Source: Desulfitobacterium metallireducens DSM 15288
GTDB taxonomy: Bacteria > Bacillota > Desulfitobacteriia > Desulfitobacteriales > Desulfitobacteriaceae
Direction of reading: 5' to 3'
Assembly (NCBI RefSeq): GCF_000231405.2
Contig: NZ_CP007032.1
Location: 1,488,001 to 1,552,000, forward strand
DNA: 64,000 nucleotides
The translations under genes were made by a program, and so were the position numbers. Positions 16,337 to 25,446 of this stretch are shown here, piece after piece. Numbering within the stretch: the first letter of the stretch is position 1; each line of letters begins with the position of its first letter. The notes beneath the pieces were generated by a model that saw only the letters and a list, made by a program, of their open reading frames with translations, did no database searches and was not told where the DNA came from.

Positions 16337-16459
16337 ATGTATCTTGTCACTTGGATCGAGGGTGAAGAAGTGAATTACAGGCTAGTAAGAAAGCAAGAAC
16401 TCACCAAACTCATGACTGCCATCGGACAACACGTTATTGTTCAGAAGTTAGCATCTTAA
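16337..16459 (+). CDS. small protein of unknown function (40 aa)
   Basis: The ATG at 16337 has AGAAGGGGG upstream and opens a 40-codon frame. The product begins MYLVTWIEGEEVNYRLVRK and continues with a helix-like QELTKLMTAIG; there are no Cys residues or membrane segments. It is bracketed by a palindromic operator-like promoter and a terminator, which supports a real single-gene unit. I do not recognise the family. Confidence 0.6.
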   Translation: MYLVTWIEGEEVNYRLVRKQELTKLMTAIGQHVIVQKLAS

Positions 16460-16490
16460 TCTTGATAGAGATAATGTTTTATGACTCATT

Positions 16491-16518
16491 GAGCTCACTT
16501 TAACAGTGGGCTCTTTTT
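16491..16518 (+). terminator. terminator after the small gene
   Basis: GAGCTCAC (16491-16498) pairs with GTGGGCTC (16506-16513), with one G-U pair, followed by TTTTT. Confidence 0.75.
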
Positions 16519-16576
16519 GCACTTTTTAATATTTTAATCTCAGTTTTAATTCCAGGTCTAAAAGATTAAGAAAGTA

Positions 16577-16666
16577 ATGATTGATGAGCAGGGAAAGACG
16601 GTAAATATACCGAATAAGTACGGATACCTTCAGCAATTTTTCGAAAGAACAATTCACTCTCATTAA
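16577..16666 (+). CDS. possible leader peptide upstream of degV (29 aa)
   Basis: A 30-codon frame from an ATG ends at a TAA placed 12 bases before the degV ATG, overlapping the degV ribosome site AAGGAGG. The start has only a weak purine run (AAGAAAG). It could be a coupled leader peptide or chance. Confidence 0.25.
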   Translation: MIDEQGKTVNIPNKYGYLQQFFERTIHSH

Positions 16667-16677
16667 GGAGGACTAAG

Positions 16678-17529
16678 ATGTCTTTTGTTGTTGTCGTTGA
16701 CAGTTCCGCTGATATTCTCCCAAAGGTTGCACAAGAAGAAGGAATTGTTGTAATTCCTATGCCTGTAAATATTGATGGACAAACCTTTCTCGAAGGAGTT
16801 GATATTTTTCCCGAAATCTTTTATTCTCAATTTGGATCTTTTCAAGAATTACCTAAAACGTCCCAACCTAATCCTGGAACACTTAAGGAAAAATATGAAG
16901 AAATCATAGCTAACGGGCATGAAGTTGTGGCAATTCATCTTTCATCGGGATTGAGTTCGACCTATTCAACTGCCTTGATGGTTCGGGATATGTGTACTGC
17001 TCCAGAAAAAATCCATGTTATTGACAGCTTAGGAGCTACCTTCGGTTATGGTTTACTGGCAATACAGGTAAATCATTATCTCAAAACCTCTCCTACATGG
17101 GAAGAAGCTGAACCCCGTATTGTTGAGCTAAGAAATCAAATGCGTTATATCTTCACCTTAGATACGCTCGAATATTTAGTGAAAGGGGGCCGTGTGAGTA
17201 AAACGGCTGGCTTTCTCGGTGGAATTCTTGATGTAAAGCCTGTTTTAGAAATTACACCTGATGGACGATTAGAACCTTTTGCTAAAGTTCGTTCTCATAA
17301 AGCTGCTTTACGCAAACTGATAGAGGTTATGCTTAAAGAAATTGATCATCCCGAAGAGCAAATTATAGGAATTTCTCATTCCAATTGTTTAGATGAAACT
17401 CAAGCTTTTGCTGAAGAAATCCGTAAACAAGTCAATGTCAAAGATATCATGATTAGTAACATCGGCTGTGTTGTTGGAAGTCATACTGGCCCTGGTGCCG
17501 TTGCGTTATTTTACAAGCGAGCTCTTTAA
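16678..17529 (+). CDS. DegV family fatty-acid-binding protein
   Basis: This 283-residue protein is a DegV/FakB homologue that binds a fatty acid, in known cases for phosphorylation by FakA. It starts VVVVDSSADILP, has the nucleotide-free Ser-rich binding loop LSSGLSSTYSTA at about residues 85-96, and ends with IGCVVGSHTGPGAVALFY, which is typical. The length is normal and the start has TTAAGGAGG. No fakA is visible in this window. Confidence 0.9.
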   Translation: MSFVVVVDSSADILPKVAQEEGIVVIPMPVNIDGQTFLEGVDIFPEIFYSQFGSFQELPKTSQPNPGTLKEKYEEIIANGHEVVAIHLSSGLSSTYSTALMVRDMCTAPEKIHVIDSLGATFGYGLLAIQVNHYLKTSPTWEEAEPRIVELRNQMRYIFTLDTLEYLVKGGRVSKTAGFLGGILDVKPVLEITPDGRLEPFAKVRSHKAALRKLIEVMLKEIDHPEEQIIGISHSNCLDETQAFAEEIRKQVNVKDIMISNIGCVVGSHTGPGAVALFYKRAL

Positions 17530-17606
17530 TAGTATTTAACTTTATTTCAATCTTTTACTTCAATTTAACACTACTTTTTAACACTACTTTACTAGGAGGA
17601 ACAGTT

Positions 17607-18851
17607 TTGAGAATCATCACGGCGCTAGTCTGCTTCATCTTTATCTTGCTCAATAGTGTTCCTCCTGTATATGCTCTGTCGAGTTCCAATCCTCCAGAAA
17701 TTCATGGAGAAGGAGCTTATCTGATTGATGTTCAATCCGGGCAGACGTTATATAGTAAAAATGGAGATGGATTTTTCGCTCCTGCAAGTACTACCAAGAT
17801 TATGACTGGATTGTTAGCAATCGAAGAAGGGAATCTTGATGATGTCGTTACTCTAAGCTCTACCATGCTCGATTACAAGACCGTTTATGGCACGCGGATC
17901 TATCTTGAACCGGGAGAGAAAATGCCTCTGCGAGATCTTCTTTATGCTTTATTGCTTAACTCTGCAAATGATGCTGCAGTAGGCATTGCTGAACATATCG
18001 GGGGGAGTCTTCCTCAATTTGTGTTCATGATGAATGAAAAAGCGAAGGAGCTAGGGCTAAAAAATACGACCTTTAAAAATCCCAGCGGGCTGACGAACGA
18101 GGGACATGTAACAACTCCTCATGATCTTGCTCGCATCGCACAAGCTGCTTATGCTAACCCGATATTCCGAAATTATGTACAGACGCAACGGCATACTATC
18201 ACCCGGTCCAAATCGGATGTACCCACTGAAATGATTAACGAGAACAAACTCTTAGGACAAAATCCCTATATCAATGGGATGAAAACGGGTTATACAGAAG
18301 TTGCAAAAAATTGTTTAGTGGCTTCCGCTTCGAAGGATGGGCGAGACCTTATCGCAGTTATCCTTAAATCACAAGGCCGCGAGATTTATACAGATATGGA
18401 AAATCTCCTCAACTATGGTTTCTCTCAATTTCAGACTACGGTTTATAAACCTGCAGGAAGTGCTATTACACAGACAACAATTGGAACAGATGAAATCAAT
18501 CTTGTCTTGTCGAAACCTATTTATACTACGGAAAAAATGGGGGAGCCCAGCTCAAAGTTAACACTTAAAATCATTCCTGCAGCGACGAATTTAACAGAAG
18601 TTGAGCAAGGACAAACGTTAGGAACTGTCGAAGTCTGGGAGGGTAACGAAAAACTCGAAAATGTTCCACTCACATCAGACAGGAGTGTCAAACACAAATT
18701 AAGTCTTCACAATAGCTCACCATGGGCCGCTTTTTTTCTTCTCGTAATAATGTTGGGTATAATTTTATTTTATGCTCAGACGAAGAGAAGTTCTGCCCAC
18801 CGATTTCAGCGAACACGTAAAAAAAAGAAGAAAACTCAGGTCAGTAAATGA
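17607..18851 (+). CDS. D-alanyl-D-alanine carboxypeptidase (S11, DacF/DacB-like)
   Basis: This 414-residue penicillin-binding protein trims the terminal D-Ala of peptidoglycan stem peptides. It has a signal peptide (residues about 1-24, ending VYALS), the SxxK motif in APASTTKIMTGL, SxN as NSANDAAVG, and KTG in MKTGYTE. A C-terminal PBP5-like domain is followed by a transmembrane segment (AAFFLLVIMLGIILFY) and a very basic tail, unusual in that DacF/DacA normally end in an amphipathic helix. The TTG start has AGGAGGAAC; an imperfect tandem repeat of TTAACACTACTTT lies just before it. It may be a sporulation carboxypeptidase, but the sequence does not settle that. Confidence 0.87.
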   Translation: MRIITALVCFIFILLNSVPPVYALSSSNPPEIHGEGAYLIDVQSGQTLYSKNGDGFFAPASTTKIMTGLLAIEEGNLDDVVTLSSTMLDYKTVYGTRIYLEPGEKMPLRDLLYALLLNSANDAAVGIAEHIGGSLPQFVFMMNEKAKELGLKNTTFKNPSGLTNEGHVTTPHDLARIAQAAYANPIFRNYVQTQRHTITRSKSDVPTEMINENKLLGQNPYINGMKTGYTEVAKNCLVASASKDGRDLIAVILKSQGREIYTDMENLLNYGFSQFQTTVYKPAGSAITQTTIGTDEINLVLSKPIYTTEKMGEPSSKLTLKIIPAATNLTEVEQGQTLGTVEVWEGNEKLENVPLTSDRSVKHKLSLHNSSPWAAFFLLVIMLGIILFYAQTKRSSAHRFQRTRKKKKKTQVSK

Positions 18852-18882
18852 GACAATCTGATTTTTTTAAATCTTAAAAAAT

Positions 18883-18911
18883 AAAGAGGAATCGGAGTTC
18901 CGATTCCTTTC
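18883..18911. terminator. terminator after the carboxypeptidase
   Basis: AGGAATCGGA (18887-18896) pairs with the arm CCGATTCCT (18900-18908), flanked by A and T runs. Confidence 0.75.
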
Positions 18912-18948
18912 TCAAAATAACCTAAAAGGGTGGACTAAACTATTCGCT

Positions 18949-19110
18949 TTACTTGCTGAGCTCAAAGGTTCCACAATCAGTCGCTTCTGTCGTTCGAACC
19001 TCTGCATGATGTTTTGTGACTTGAATTTGACCCGCAGTGCAAATTTTCGCGGATTCATTGTATTTGCACTCAACCACATTGCAAAGAACTTCAGGATTGG
19101 TATTAGGCAT
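18949..19110 (-). CDS. DUF1540 small Cys protein
   Basis: A 53-residue protein starts at an ATG preceded by AAGGAGGTGA. It contains the DUF1540 pattern: CNVVECKYNESAKICTAGQI, then a final Cys in ATDCGTFEL (C-x4-C-x8-C and a later Cys). These small proteins are common in spore-forming Clostridia, often in two copies, and probably bind a metal. It lies convergent with the carboxypeptidase and ends at the same terminator. Confidence 0.8.
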   Translation of the reverse strand: MPNTNPEVLCNVVECKYNESAKICTAGQIQVTKHHAEVRTTEATDCGTFELSK

Positions 19111-19236
19111 TCATATCACCTCCTTGTTTAAGAATAACCCAAACGTAAGGAGGTTATGTAAGCACTTGCCAAACCCTTTATCATTCGTCATAATTATACA
19201 TGAATCCACAATTAGGTCAGGAGTTGAACAATAGGA

Positions 19237-20589
19237 ATGTCCATGAATCATCAAGATAAAAAAGTCGTTACCTTAGCCTATGGGTGTCAAATGTCTGAGC
19301 GGGATGCTGACACTTTAACCGCAATATCTGCTCAAGAGGGATATATACGTTCCAATGATTTAGAAAATGCAGATCTAATTATAATTAATACGTGTTGCGT
19401 CCGTGAAAGCGCTGAAAATAAGATCCTTGGTAAAATTGGGGAGATGAAAAAACTCAAAGAAAAAAATCCCCACTTGAAAATTGCAGTTTCTGGGTGCATG
19501 GTTCAACAACCAGGTGCTTTAGAACGGTTACAACATCGGGCTCCTCATGTTGATATTTGGGCAGGAACTCATAATCTTCCTGAATTTGGTCGCCTCATCC
19601 AGCAAGCTGAGGAAAATCAAAAAGTAGCCGAAGTGTGGGATGAACCCGGACCAGCCTTGGAAGCCACTCCATTGGCTGAAAAAGGGAAGTTGAAAGCCAG
19701 TGTCAATATCAGTTATGGCTGTAACAATTTTTGCACGTATTGTATTGTTCCCCATGTTCGGGGAAGAGAGCGGAGCAGAAAACCTGAAGATATTCTCTGC
19801 GAAGTTCAAGAACTTGTAGAATCGGGTTGTAAAGAAATCACGTTACTAGGGCAAAATGTTAATTCGTATGGACATGATTTAGATATTTCTTATGATTTTG
19901 CCGATTTACTTAAACAAGTTGACAAGATACCCGGTTTGCTTCGTGTCCGTTTTTTAACGTCTCACCCCAAGGATTTATCCGATAAACTGATTGGAGCCGT
20001 TGCTGCAGGGGAACATCTCTGTGAACACTTTCATCTTCCTATTCAGTCTGGAAGTAATGAAATTCTCAAACGAATGAACCGCAAGTATACACGGGAATAC
20101 TATTTAAATCGGATCGAAAAGATCCGAGAGATTATTCCAGAGGCTAGTATCACTACAGATGTTATTGTTGGGTTTCCAGGGGAGACAGAGGGAGATTTTG
20201 AACAAACATTAGATATTATAGATACGGTCCGCTTCAGTCAGGCCTTCACCTTTATGTACTCCAAGCGTTCGGGTACACCTGCTGCAGTGATGCCAGACCA
20301 AATCCCTCTTGATGTAAAGAAACGTCGACTACAGCTTCTTATGGATCATCAGAATGATCAAAGCTTGGAATGGCGCAAAGGAATGCTGGGTAAAATCTAT
20401 GAAGTTTTAGTCGAAGGGCCGAGTAAATCAAATCCTGATCGGTTAACGGGACGTACTCCGGGAAACGAACTTGTAGTTTTTTCTGGTGATCTTGAACTTA
20501 AAGGTTCTCTTGTTAAGGTACGTATGCTAGAAGCGCGATCCTGGACGCTTTTAGGCGAGATTGTCACTTCACTAGCAGGAATTTCTTAA
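19237..20589 (+). CDS. miaB: tRNA-2-methylthio-N6-dimethylallyladenosine synthase
   Basis: This 450-residue radical-SAM methylthiotransferase adds a methylthio group at C2 of i6A37. It has the N-terminal UPF0004 Cys (GCQMSERD, TCCVRESAENK, SGCMVQQ) for the auxiliary cluster, the radical-SAM CxxxCxxC in CNNFCTYC near residue 164, and a TRAM domain at the C-terminus. It could be the paralogue MtaB, but the NTCCVRESAENK block and length favour MiaB. The ATG at 19237 is reached by AGGAG 13 bases away; an alternative ATG at 19243 is possible. It heads the block miaB-ylbF-mutS also seen around ymcB-ymcA-mutS in Bacillus. Confidence 0.93.
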   Translation: MSMNHQDKKVVTLAYGCQMSERDADTLTAISAQEGYIRSNDLENADLIIINTCCVRESAENKILGKIGEMKKLKEKNPHLKIAVSGCMVQQPGALERLQHRAPHVDIWAGTHNLPEFGRLIQQAEENQKVAEVWDEPGPALEATPLAEKGKLKASVNISYGCNNFCTYCIVPHVRGRERSRKPEDILCEVQELVESGCKEITLLGQNVNSYGHDLDISYDFADLLKQVDKIPGLLRVRFLTSHPKDLSDKLIGAVAAGEHLCEHFHLPIQSGSNEILKRMNRKYTREYYLNRIEKIREIIPEASITTDVIVGFPGETEGDFEQTLDIIDTVRFSQAFTFMYSKRSGTPAAVMPDQIPLDVKKRRLQLLMDHQNDQSLEWRKGMLGKIYEVLVEGPSKSNPDRLTGRTPGNELVVFSGDLELKGSLVKVRMLEARSWTLLGEIVTSLAGIS

Positions 20590-20622
20590 TTAGTGTAGAA
20601 TGAATTTAATGGAGGTGTTTTA

Positions 20623-21036
20623 ATGACAGCGGATATCTTAGAAAAAGCTGAAGTTCTAGCAGCAGCAATTGCGCAAAGTGCTGAGCTCAATGAACTAAGA
20701 ACAAGCGAAGAAGCAATGCTTGCCGATGAGCAAGCCCAAAAAATTATTGAGGAATTCAATCAAGAACAACAACGTGTATTTACTCTTCAGTCGGAGGGTA
20801 AAGAGCTCTCGGAAGAGGACAAAAAGGGAATTGATGAGATGGAGCAGAACGTTGCGAGTCATCCTTTAATTGCTGTCTATTTGCAAGCACAAGACCGTTT
20901 TACGCAGTTGTTGGATAGCGTAAATTCCGTCTTAGCGAGCGCTATTGCTTCAGTCCAAGATAATGGTTCAAGTTGTTCTTCATGCGGGTCAGGATGCGGC
21001 GATAATCAAGGCGGGTGTGGCTGCGGTGGCTGTTAA
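20623..21036 (+). CDS. YlbF/YmcA family protein with Cys-Gly-rich tail
   Basis: This 137-residue helical protein belongs to the YlbF/YmcA (com_ylbF) family, with the core ADEQAQKIIEEFNQEQQR. In Bacillus, YlbF, YmcA and YaaT form a complex that carries Fe-S clusters and steers RNase Y. Its place between miaB and mutS matches ymcA. The last 22 residues are Cys/Gly-rich (SSCSSCGSGCGDN and then GGCGCGGC), with six Cys, longer than I expect for the Bacillus proteins. The ATG has GGAGGTG. A terminator follows. Confidence 0.83.
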   Translation: MTADILEKAEVLAAAIAQSAELNELRTSEEAMLADEQAQKIIEEFNQEQQRVFTLQSEGKELSEEDKKGIDEMEQNVASHPLIAVYLQAQDRFTQLLDSVNSVLASAIASVQDNGSSCSSCGSGCGDNQGGCGCGGC

Positions 21037-21095
21037 AGCCCTACTCTAAGGTGGAGTTCATTTCAATACCTTAAGCCATGACATGAAGAGAAGAG

Positions 21096-21123
21096 AAGGG
21101 AAGAGTTTAACGCTCTTCCCTTT
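21096..21123 (+). terminator. terminator between ylbF-like gene and mutS
   Basis: AAGGGAAGAG (21096-21105) pairs with CTCTTCCCTT (21113-21122) around a 7-base loop; the following T-run is short. Confidence 0.6.
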
Positions 21124-21194
21124 AGAATATTTCCGTAGTTTTTTACTCCTTCTATTTTTCATCGAATATTTAGATGCCTTGGAGGATATAACAG

Positions 21195-23744
21195 ATGACA
21201 ACTCCAATGATGGTTCAATATAAATCTATAAAAGCACAAGTCCCTGATGCCATTCTCTTTTTTCGCCTTGGGGACTTTTATGAAATGTTTGGGGAAGATG
21301 CCCTAACAGCTGCCCCCATTTTGGAAATTGCCTTAACAGGGCGAGAAACGGGTGGAGGAGAGCGTACACCAATGTGTGGCGTACCCTATCATGCAGTTGA
21401 AAATTACCTGAACAAGCTTGTTTCGACGGGTTATAAAGTCGCAATTTGTGAGCAAGTTGAGGATCCCCAAACTGCGAAAGGAATAGTCCGCCGAGAAATT
21501 ATCCGAATTATTTCACCCGGAACCGTAACTGAATCCATCGCGGAGAGAATGAATAATTATTTAGCCTCGATCTTTCACGAAACCAATTGGGGATTAGCAT
21601 TTCTAGATGTCTCTACTGGGGAATTCACGATTTTCGAGAATGCTTCTTTAGATATCGTTCTTACGGAATTATCGAGGATCAATCCGTCGGAACTTGTTCT
21701 CCCTCCAGAGCTAGTTCGTTTAAAACACTGGCGGGGATACTTTATCACAACTCGGGACCGAAAATCCTTTACTCAAACGGATATAATTGAAGAACAATTT
21801 AAGAAGCAACACGCCCTCTTCGAAGAGTCTCCAGCTGCTGCCAAGGCGGCTAATGCCCTCTGGAATTATCTTGAGGAGACTCTGCCAGGGAGTGAACTTA
21901 CGCATATACTTGAGATACAGACTTATCATCCTGACCAGTGGATGATTCTTGATCAGTGGACTCGTCGTAATCTCGAGCTTACCGAACCACTTCGTGGGCA
22001 AGGGAAAAAGGGAACGCTCCTTTCAGTCCTTGATTTCACAAAAACAGCTTTTGGAGGGCGGTTGTTAAGGCGTTGGATCGAGCAACCGTTGCTCTCAAAA
22101 CAAGAAATTGAACACCGTTTGAATATAATTTCTGATTTAACCGAGGATAGTTTTTTACGCGGAGATTTAGCACAATTTCTGACGGGTATTTATGACCTCG
22201 AACGTTTGATGGGTAAAGTCTCTTTTGGAACAGCGCATGCTCGCGATCTTTTGGCATTGAAGCAGACTTTATCAACTTTACCTAAAATACGCTCATCTCT
22301 ATTTGCGAGCCATTCAGAATCTCTCAAAAATTATCTTGCCCATTTGACTGGTTTGGATGAATTAGGCGAAGAGCTTGAGAATGCTCTCAATATTGAAGCT
22401 CCGCTTTCCTTAAAAGAAGGAAATCTACTTAAAGACGGTTATTCGCCTGAGATCGATCAACTCAGAGGAACGTCCTCTGGTGGAAAAGACTGGGTCGCTC
22501 AACTGGAGGCTCAAGAAAAAGAACGGACAGGAATTCGTTCTTTAAAAGTGGGTTACAATAAGGTTTTTGGCTATTATATCGAAGTTACCCATGCCAACGC
22601 TCAACTTGTACCTCCTGAGTACATCCGTAAACAAACGTTAGCGAATGCAGAACGTTTTATCACTCCTGAATTAAAGGAATATGAACAGAAAATTCTAGGA
22701 GCTGAGGATAAACTTATTCAGTTGGAATACCAACTCTTTTTAGAAATTCGTGAGACTGTAAGGAGACATATTCCTCAAATTATGGATGCTGCGCATGCTC
22801 TTGCAGAAATTGATGTCTTTGTTAGCTTAGCTGAAGTAGCTATCCGCCATCACTATGTTCGCCCCGAGATTACACAAGGGGGAAAGATCCAGATCCTTGA
22901 GGGTCGCCATCCTGTTGTTGAAAATATGCTTGAGAATGGTACTTTCGTTCCTAACGATACCCTTCTCTCGCGTTCTAAGCATCTTGCCTTAATCACTGGA
23001 CCGAATATGGCTGGAAAGTCCACTTATATGCGACAGGTTGCTTTGATTGTACTGATGGCCCAAATCGGAAGTTACATCCCTGCTGAAAAAGCCAGTATCT
23101 CGATTGTCGATCATATTTTTACGCGGGTCGGCGCTTCAGATGATTTAGCCTCTGGACAGAGTACGTTTATGGTCGAGATGCGAGAGGTGGCGTACATTCT
23201 TCATCATGTTACAGAACATAGTCTGGTCATTTTGGACGAGGTAGGTAGGGGAACCGCAACTTTTGACGGTTTAAGTATTGCCTGGGCTGTTACGGAGTAT
23301 CTCGCCGATCAAAAGGTTAAACCCAAAACCCTTTTTGCCACTCATTATCATGAATTGACATCTTTAGAAGAGAGCTTACCCGGGATTTTTAATTTACATG
23401 TTGGTGTACGCGAACATGGGGAAGATATCATTTTTCTTCATAAAATTATTTCTGGTCGAGCCGATCGAAGCTATGGTATTCAAGTTGCCAAGCTAGCCGG
23501 ACTTCCTGCACCTCTCCTGCAAAGGGCAAGAATAATTTTGGAGGAGCTTGAAGCCTCCTCTACGCTTAAAGAAAAGTCTTTCCGTCCAGAAGCTGCAACA
23601 CAGCTTGCTTTATTTGAAGCTCCAGCACTTCACCCTTTGCTTCGCGAAATCGTCGAGATCAATGTGGATGATTTATCACCTCGTCAAGCTCAGGAATATC
23701 TCTATGATTTACGCGAACGAATTAAGGCCTTAGAAACTTTGTAA
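21195..23744 (+). CDS. mutS: DNA mismatch repair protein MutS
   Basis: This 849-residue mismatch sensor has the F-x-E mismatch wedge in LGDFYEMF (Phe28, Glu30), the Walker A GPNMAGKST near residue 602, and the DEVGRGTATFDGLSIAWA signature. It also has the helical clamp and the C-terminal beta-clamp/dimer region. The TTGGAGG site precedes the ATG. It starts the gene run mutS-hydantoinase-HDAC-mutL-methyltransferase-miaA with spacings from 28 bases to overlaps, so mismatch repair is co-transcribed with two metabolic-looking genes. Confidence 0.97.
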   Translation: MTTPMMVQYKSIKAQVPDAILFFRLGDFYEMFGEDALTAAPILEIALTGRETGGGERTPMCGVPYHAVENYLNKLVSTGYKVAICEQVEDPQTAKGIVRREIIRIISPGTVTESIAERMNNYLASIFHETNWGLAFLDVSTGEFTIFENASLDIVLTELSRINPSELVLPPELVRLKHWRGYFITTRDRKSFTQTDIIEEQFKKQHALFEESPAAAKAANALWNYLEETLPGSELTHILEIQTYHPDQWMILDQWTRRNLELTEPLRGQGKKGTLLSVLDFTKTAFGGRLLRRWIEQPLLSKQEIEHRLNIISDLTEDSFLRGDLAQFLTGIYDLERLMGKVSFGTAHARDLLALKQTLSTLPKIRSSLFASHSESLKNYLAHLTGLDELGEELENALNIEAPLSLKEGNLLKDGYSPEIDQLRGTSSGGKDWVAQLEAQEKERTGIRSLKVGYNKVFGYYIEVTHANAQLVPPEYIRKQTLANAERFITPELKEYEQKILGAEDKLIQLEYQLFLEIRETVRRHIPQIMDAAHALAEIDVFVSLAEVAIRHHYVRPEITQGGKIQILEGRHPVVENMLENGTFVPNDTLLSRSKHLALITGPNMAGKSTYMRQVALIVLMAQIGSYIPAEKASISIVDHIFTRVGASDDLASGQSTFMVEMREVAYILHHVTEHSLVILDEVGRGTATFDGLSIAWAVTEYLADQKVKPKTLFATHYHELTSLEESLPGIFNLHVGVREHGEDIIFLHKIISGRADRSYGIQVAKLAGLPAPLLQRARIILEELEASSTLKEKSFRPEAATQLALFEAPALHPLLREIVEINVDDLSPRQAQEYLYDLRERIKALETL

Positions 23745-23772
23745 GCTTAATCAAGGATTGGAGGAATTCTTA

Positions 23773-25446
23773 GTGCACCCAAAAGAAATCCAAGTCGGCA
23801 TCGATGTGGGGGGGACTTTTACAGACGCAGTTCTTATAGAAGAAAATGTGATTTTTGAAAAAGCCAAAGTTGCCACTCAAGCGGATAATGTGTTGGGTAC
23901 TGTTCTTCAAGCCCTTGAAGCCTTGAAAATTTACCATAAGCCAGTTACACGAATTACAGTAAGTACTACTTTGATCACGAATGCCATACTTCAACAAAGG
24001 CTTCCTCAAGTTGACCTCTTACTCTTTCCGGGTTCTGGTATGAGCCTTAATGCATTCACTTGGCCAGTCACCTATCAGGTGTTGAAAGGAGAACTTGATT
24101 ATCGAGGTCGAGAGATTTCTCCCCCCGATGACCTCGAATGGCGTCGGCTTCTTAATCGATATCAAGAATCTCCGAAGTCGAAAGTGGCCATTGTAGGGAA
24201 ATTCTCACACCGTAATGATCTGCATGAGCATAATTTAGCCCTTTTTCTTCACAAACATTGCCCAAATCTTGAAATGAGTTTAGGACATGAGTGGGGGCAA
24301 ACTAATTTCTACCGTCGAAGCCTTTCGACTTATCTTAACTTAGCATGTGCTGAGATTTATCAAACATTTGCTCAACAATTACAGCAAGCCGTAGAGCAAA
24401 AAGGTTGCTCGGCACAGATTAACGTGTTAAAGGCGGATGGAGGAATCGTACCCCTCCAAAAACTTCGTCCAGTTGAATCGATCTTCTCTGGTCCGGCTGC
24501 CAGCGTATTAGGTTCTTTAGCTCAATCTGAACCAGGTCAATCTTTCGTGGTTGTTGATATTGGTGGAACGACGACGGATATTGGGCTTATCTTGTCAGGT
24601 GAGCCCCTCCTGAGTGCGCATGGGGCACAAATTGGTGCTTTCTCAACTTTAGTGCGTACCTTAGCGGTCCGTTCAATTCCTTACGGAGGAGACTCAGCTA
24701 TCCTTCCAGAAGCAGATGACTTTAAGATTGCTCCCTATAGACTCGGCCCAGCCTACTGCTTAGGGGGGCCTACGCCGACCCCGACTGATGCCATGCGTTA
24801 TCTTAATTTAATTCCCTATGGAGATCGTTCTAAAGCGGAACAAGGGTTGCTCCAACTTCTGCCCGAAAAAGATCGAGACTCCTTACACCTTCAGCAACTT
24901 TCAGAAAATATCCTTATGCGTTTAGCTGATAGTATTTCACAAGCTGTTGAAAGCTTAAACAAGGAATGGAAGAGGGAACCTGCCTATAAGGTATGGGAGG
25001 TTTTGCATCCTCATGATGATAAAAATTTTCATATTTGGGTGAGCGGTGGCGGAGCTCCGGGACTCGCGAAGGCATTAAGCAGGTGCTTACATATCCCGGT
25101 AAAGATTGGAGATTATCCTGAAGTTTCGAATGCGATAGGAGCAGCTTTAGCGCGTTCAACTTTCTCCTGCACACTCCATTTGGATACTTTTATGAATCGG
25201 TATCGAATCGAAGAAACGGGTCTTCAAGGAGAGTGGTTAGGGTCTCGCAAACCGCATAAAGAAGTTGAAGGATTTTTACAGGAGATTGCTGAAAAAATTG
25301 CCTTTGATCAAGGGATTCACCTGAAAGAGGTTCAAATTCAGCCCTTTGATTTTTTTCCGATCGTTAAAGGCTACCAAACTGTAGGCCAAATCATTCGTGG
25401 TTCACTTATCGTTCCGCCAGGAGTTCGAGGGAGGCTTGTACCATGA
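23773..25446 (+). CDS. hydantoinase/oxoprolinase family protein
   Basis: This protein of about 557 residues resembles hydantoinase A/N-methylhydantoinase ATPase domains. It has an ASKHA-type N-terminus VGIDVGGTFTDAVLI, the mid-block FVVVDIGGTTTDIGLI, and the HIWVSGGGAPGLAKAL segment for the nucleotide. The GTG at 23773 was chosen because TTGGAGGAA lies 8 bases upstream; the upstream TTG would overlap that site. It is 28 bases after mutS and overlaps the HDAC-like gene by 4 bases. No HyuB-type subunit follows, so a classical hydantoinase is doubtful; the substrate is unknown. Confidence 0.8.
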   Translation: MHPKEIQVGIDVGGTFTDAVLIEENVIFEKAKVATQADNVLGTVLQALEALKIYHKPVTRITVSTTLITNAILQQRLPQVDLLLFPGSGMSLNAFTWPVTYQVLKGELDYRGREISPPDDLEWRRLLNRYQESPKSKVAIVGKFSHRNDLHEHNLALFLHKHCPNLEMSLGHEWGQTNFYRRSLSTYLNLACAEIYQTFAQQLQQAVEQKGCSAQINVLKADGGIVPLQKLRPVESIFSGPAASVLGSLAQSEPGQSFVVVDIGGTTTDIGLILSGEPLLSAHGAQIGAFSTLVRTLAVRSIPYGGDSAILPEADDFKIAPYRLGPAYCLGGPTPTPTDAMRYLNLIPYGDRSKAEQGLLQLLPEKDRDSLHLQQLSENILMRLADSISQAVESLNKEWKREPAYKVWEVLHPHDDKNFHIWVSGGGAPGLAKALSRCLHIPVKIGDYPEVSNAIGAALARSTFSCTLHLDTFMNRYRIEETGLQGEWLGSRKPHKEVEGFLQEIAEKIAFDQGIHLKEVQIQPFDFFPIVKGYQTVGQIIRGSLIVPPGVRGRLVP

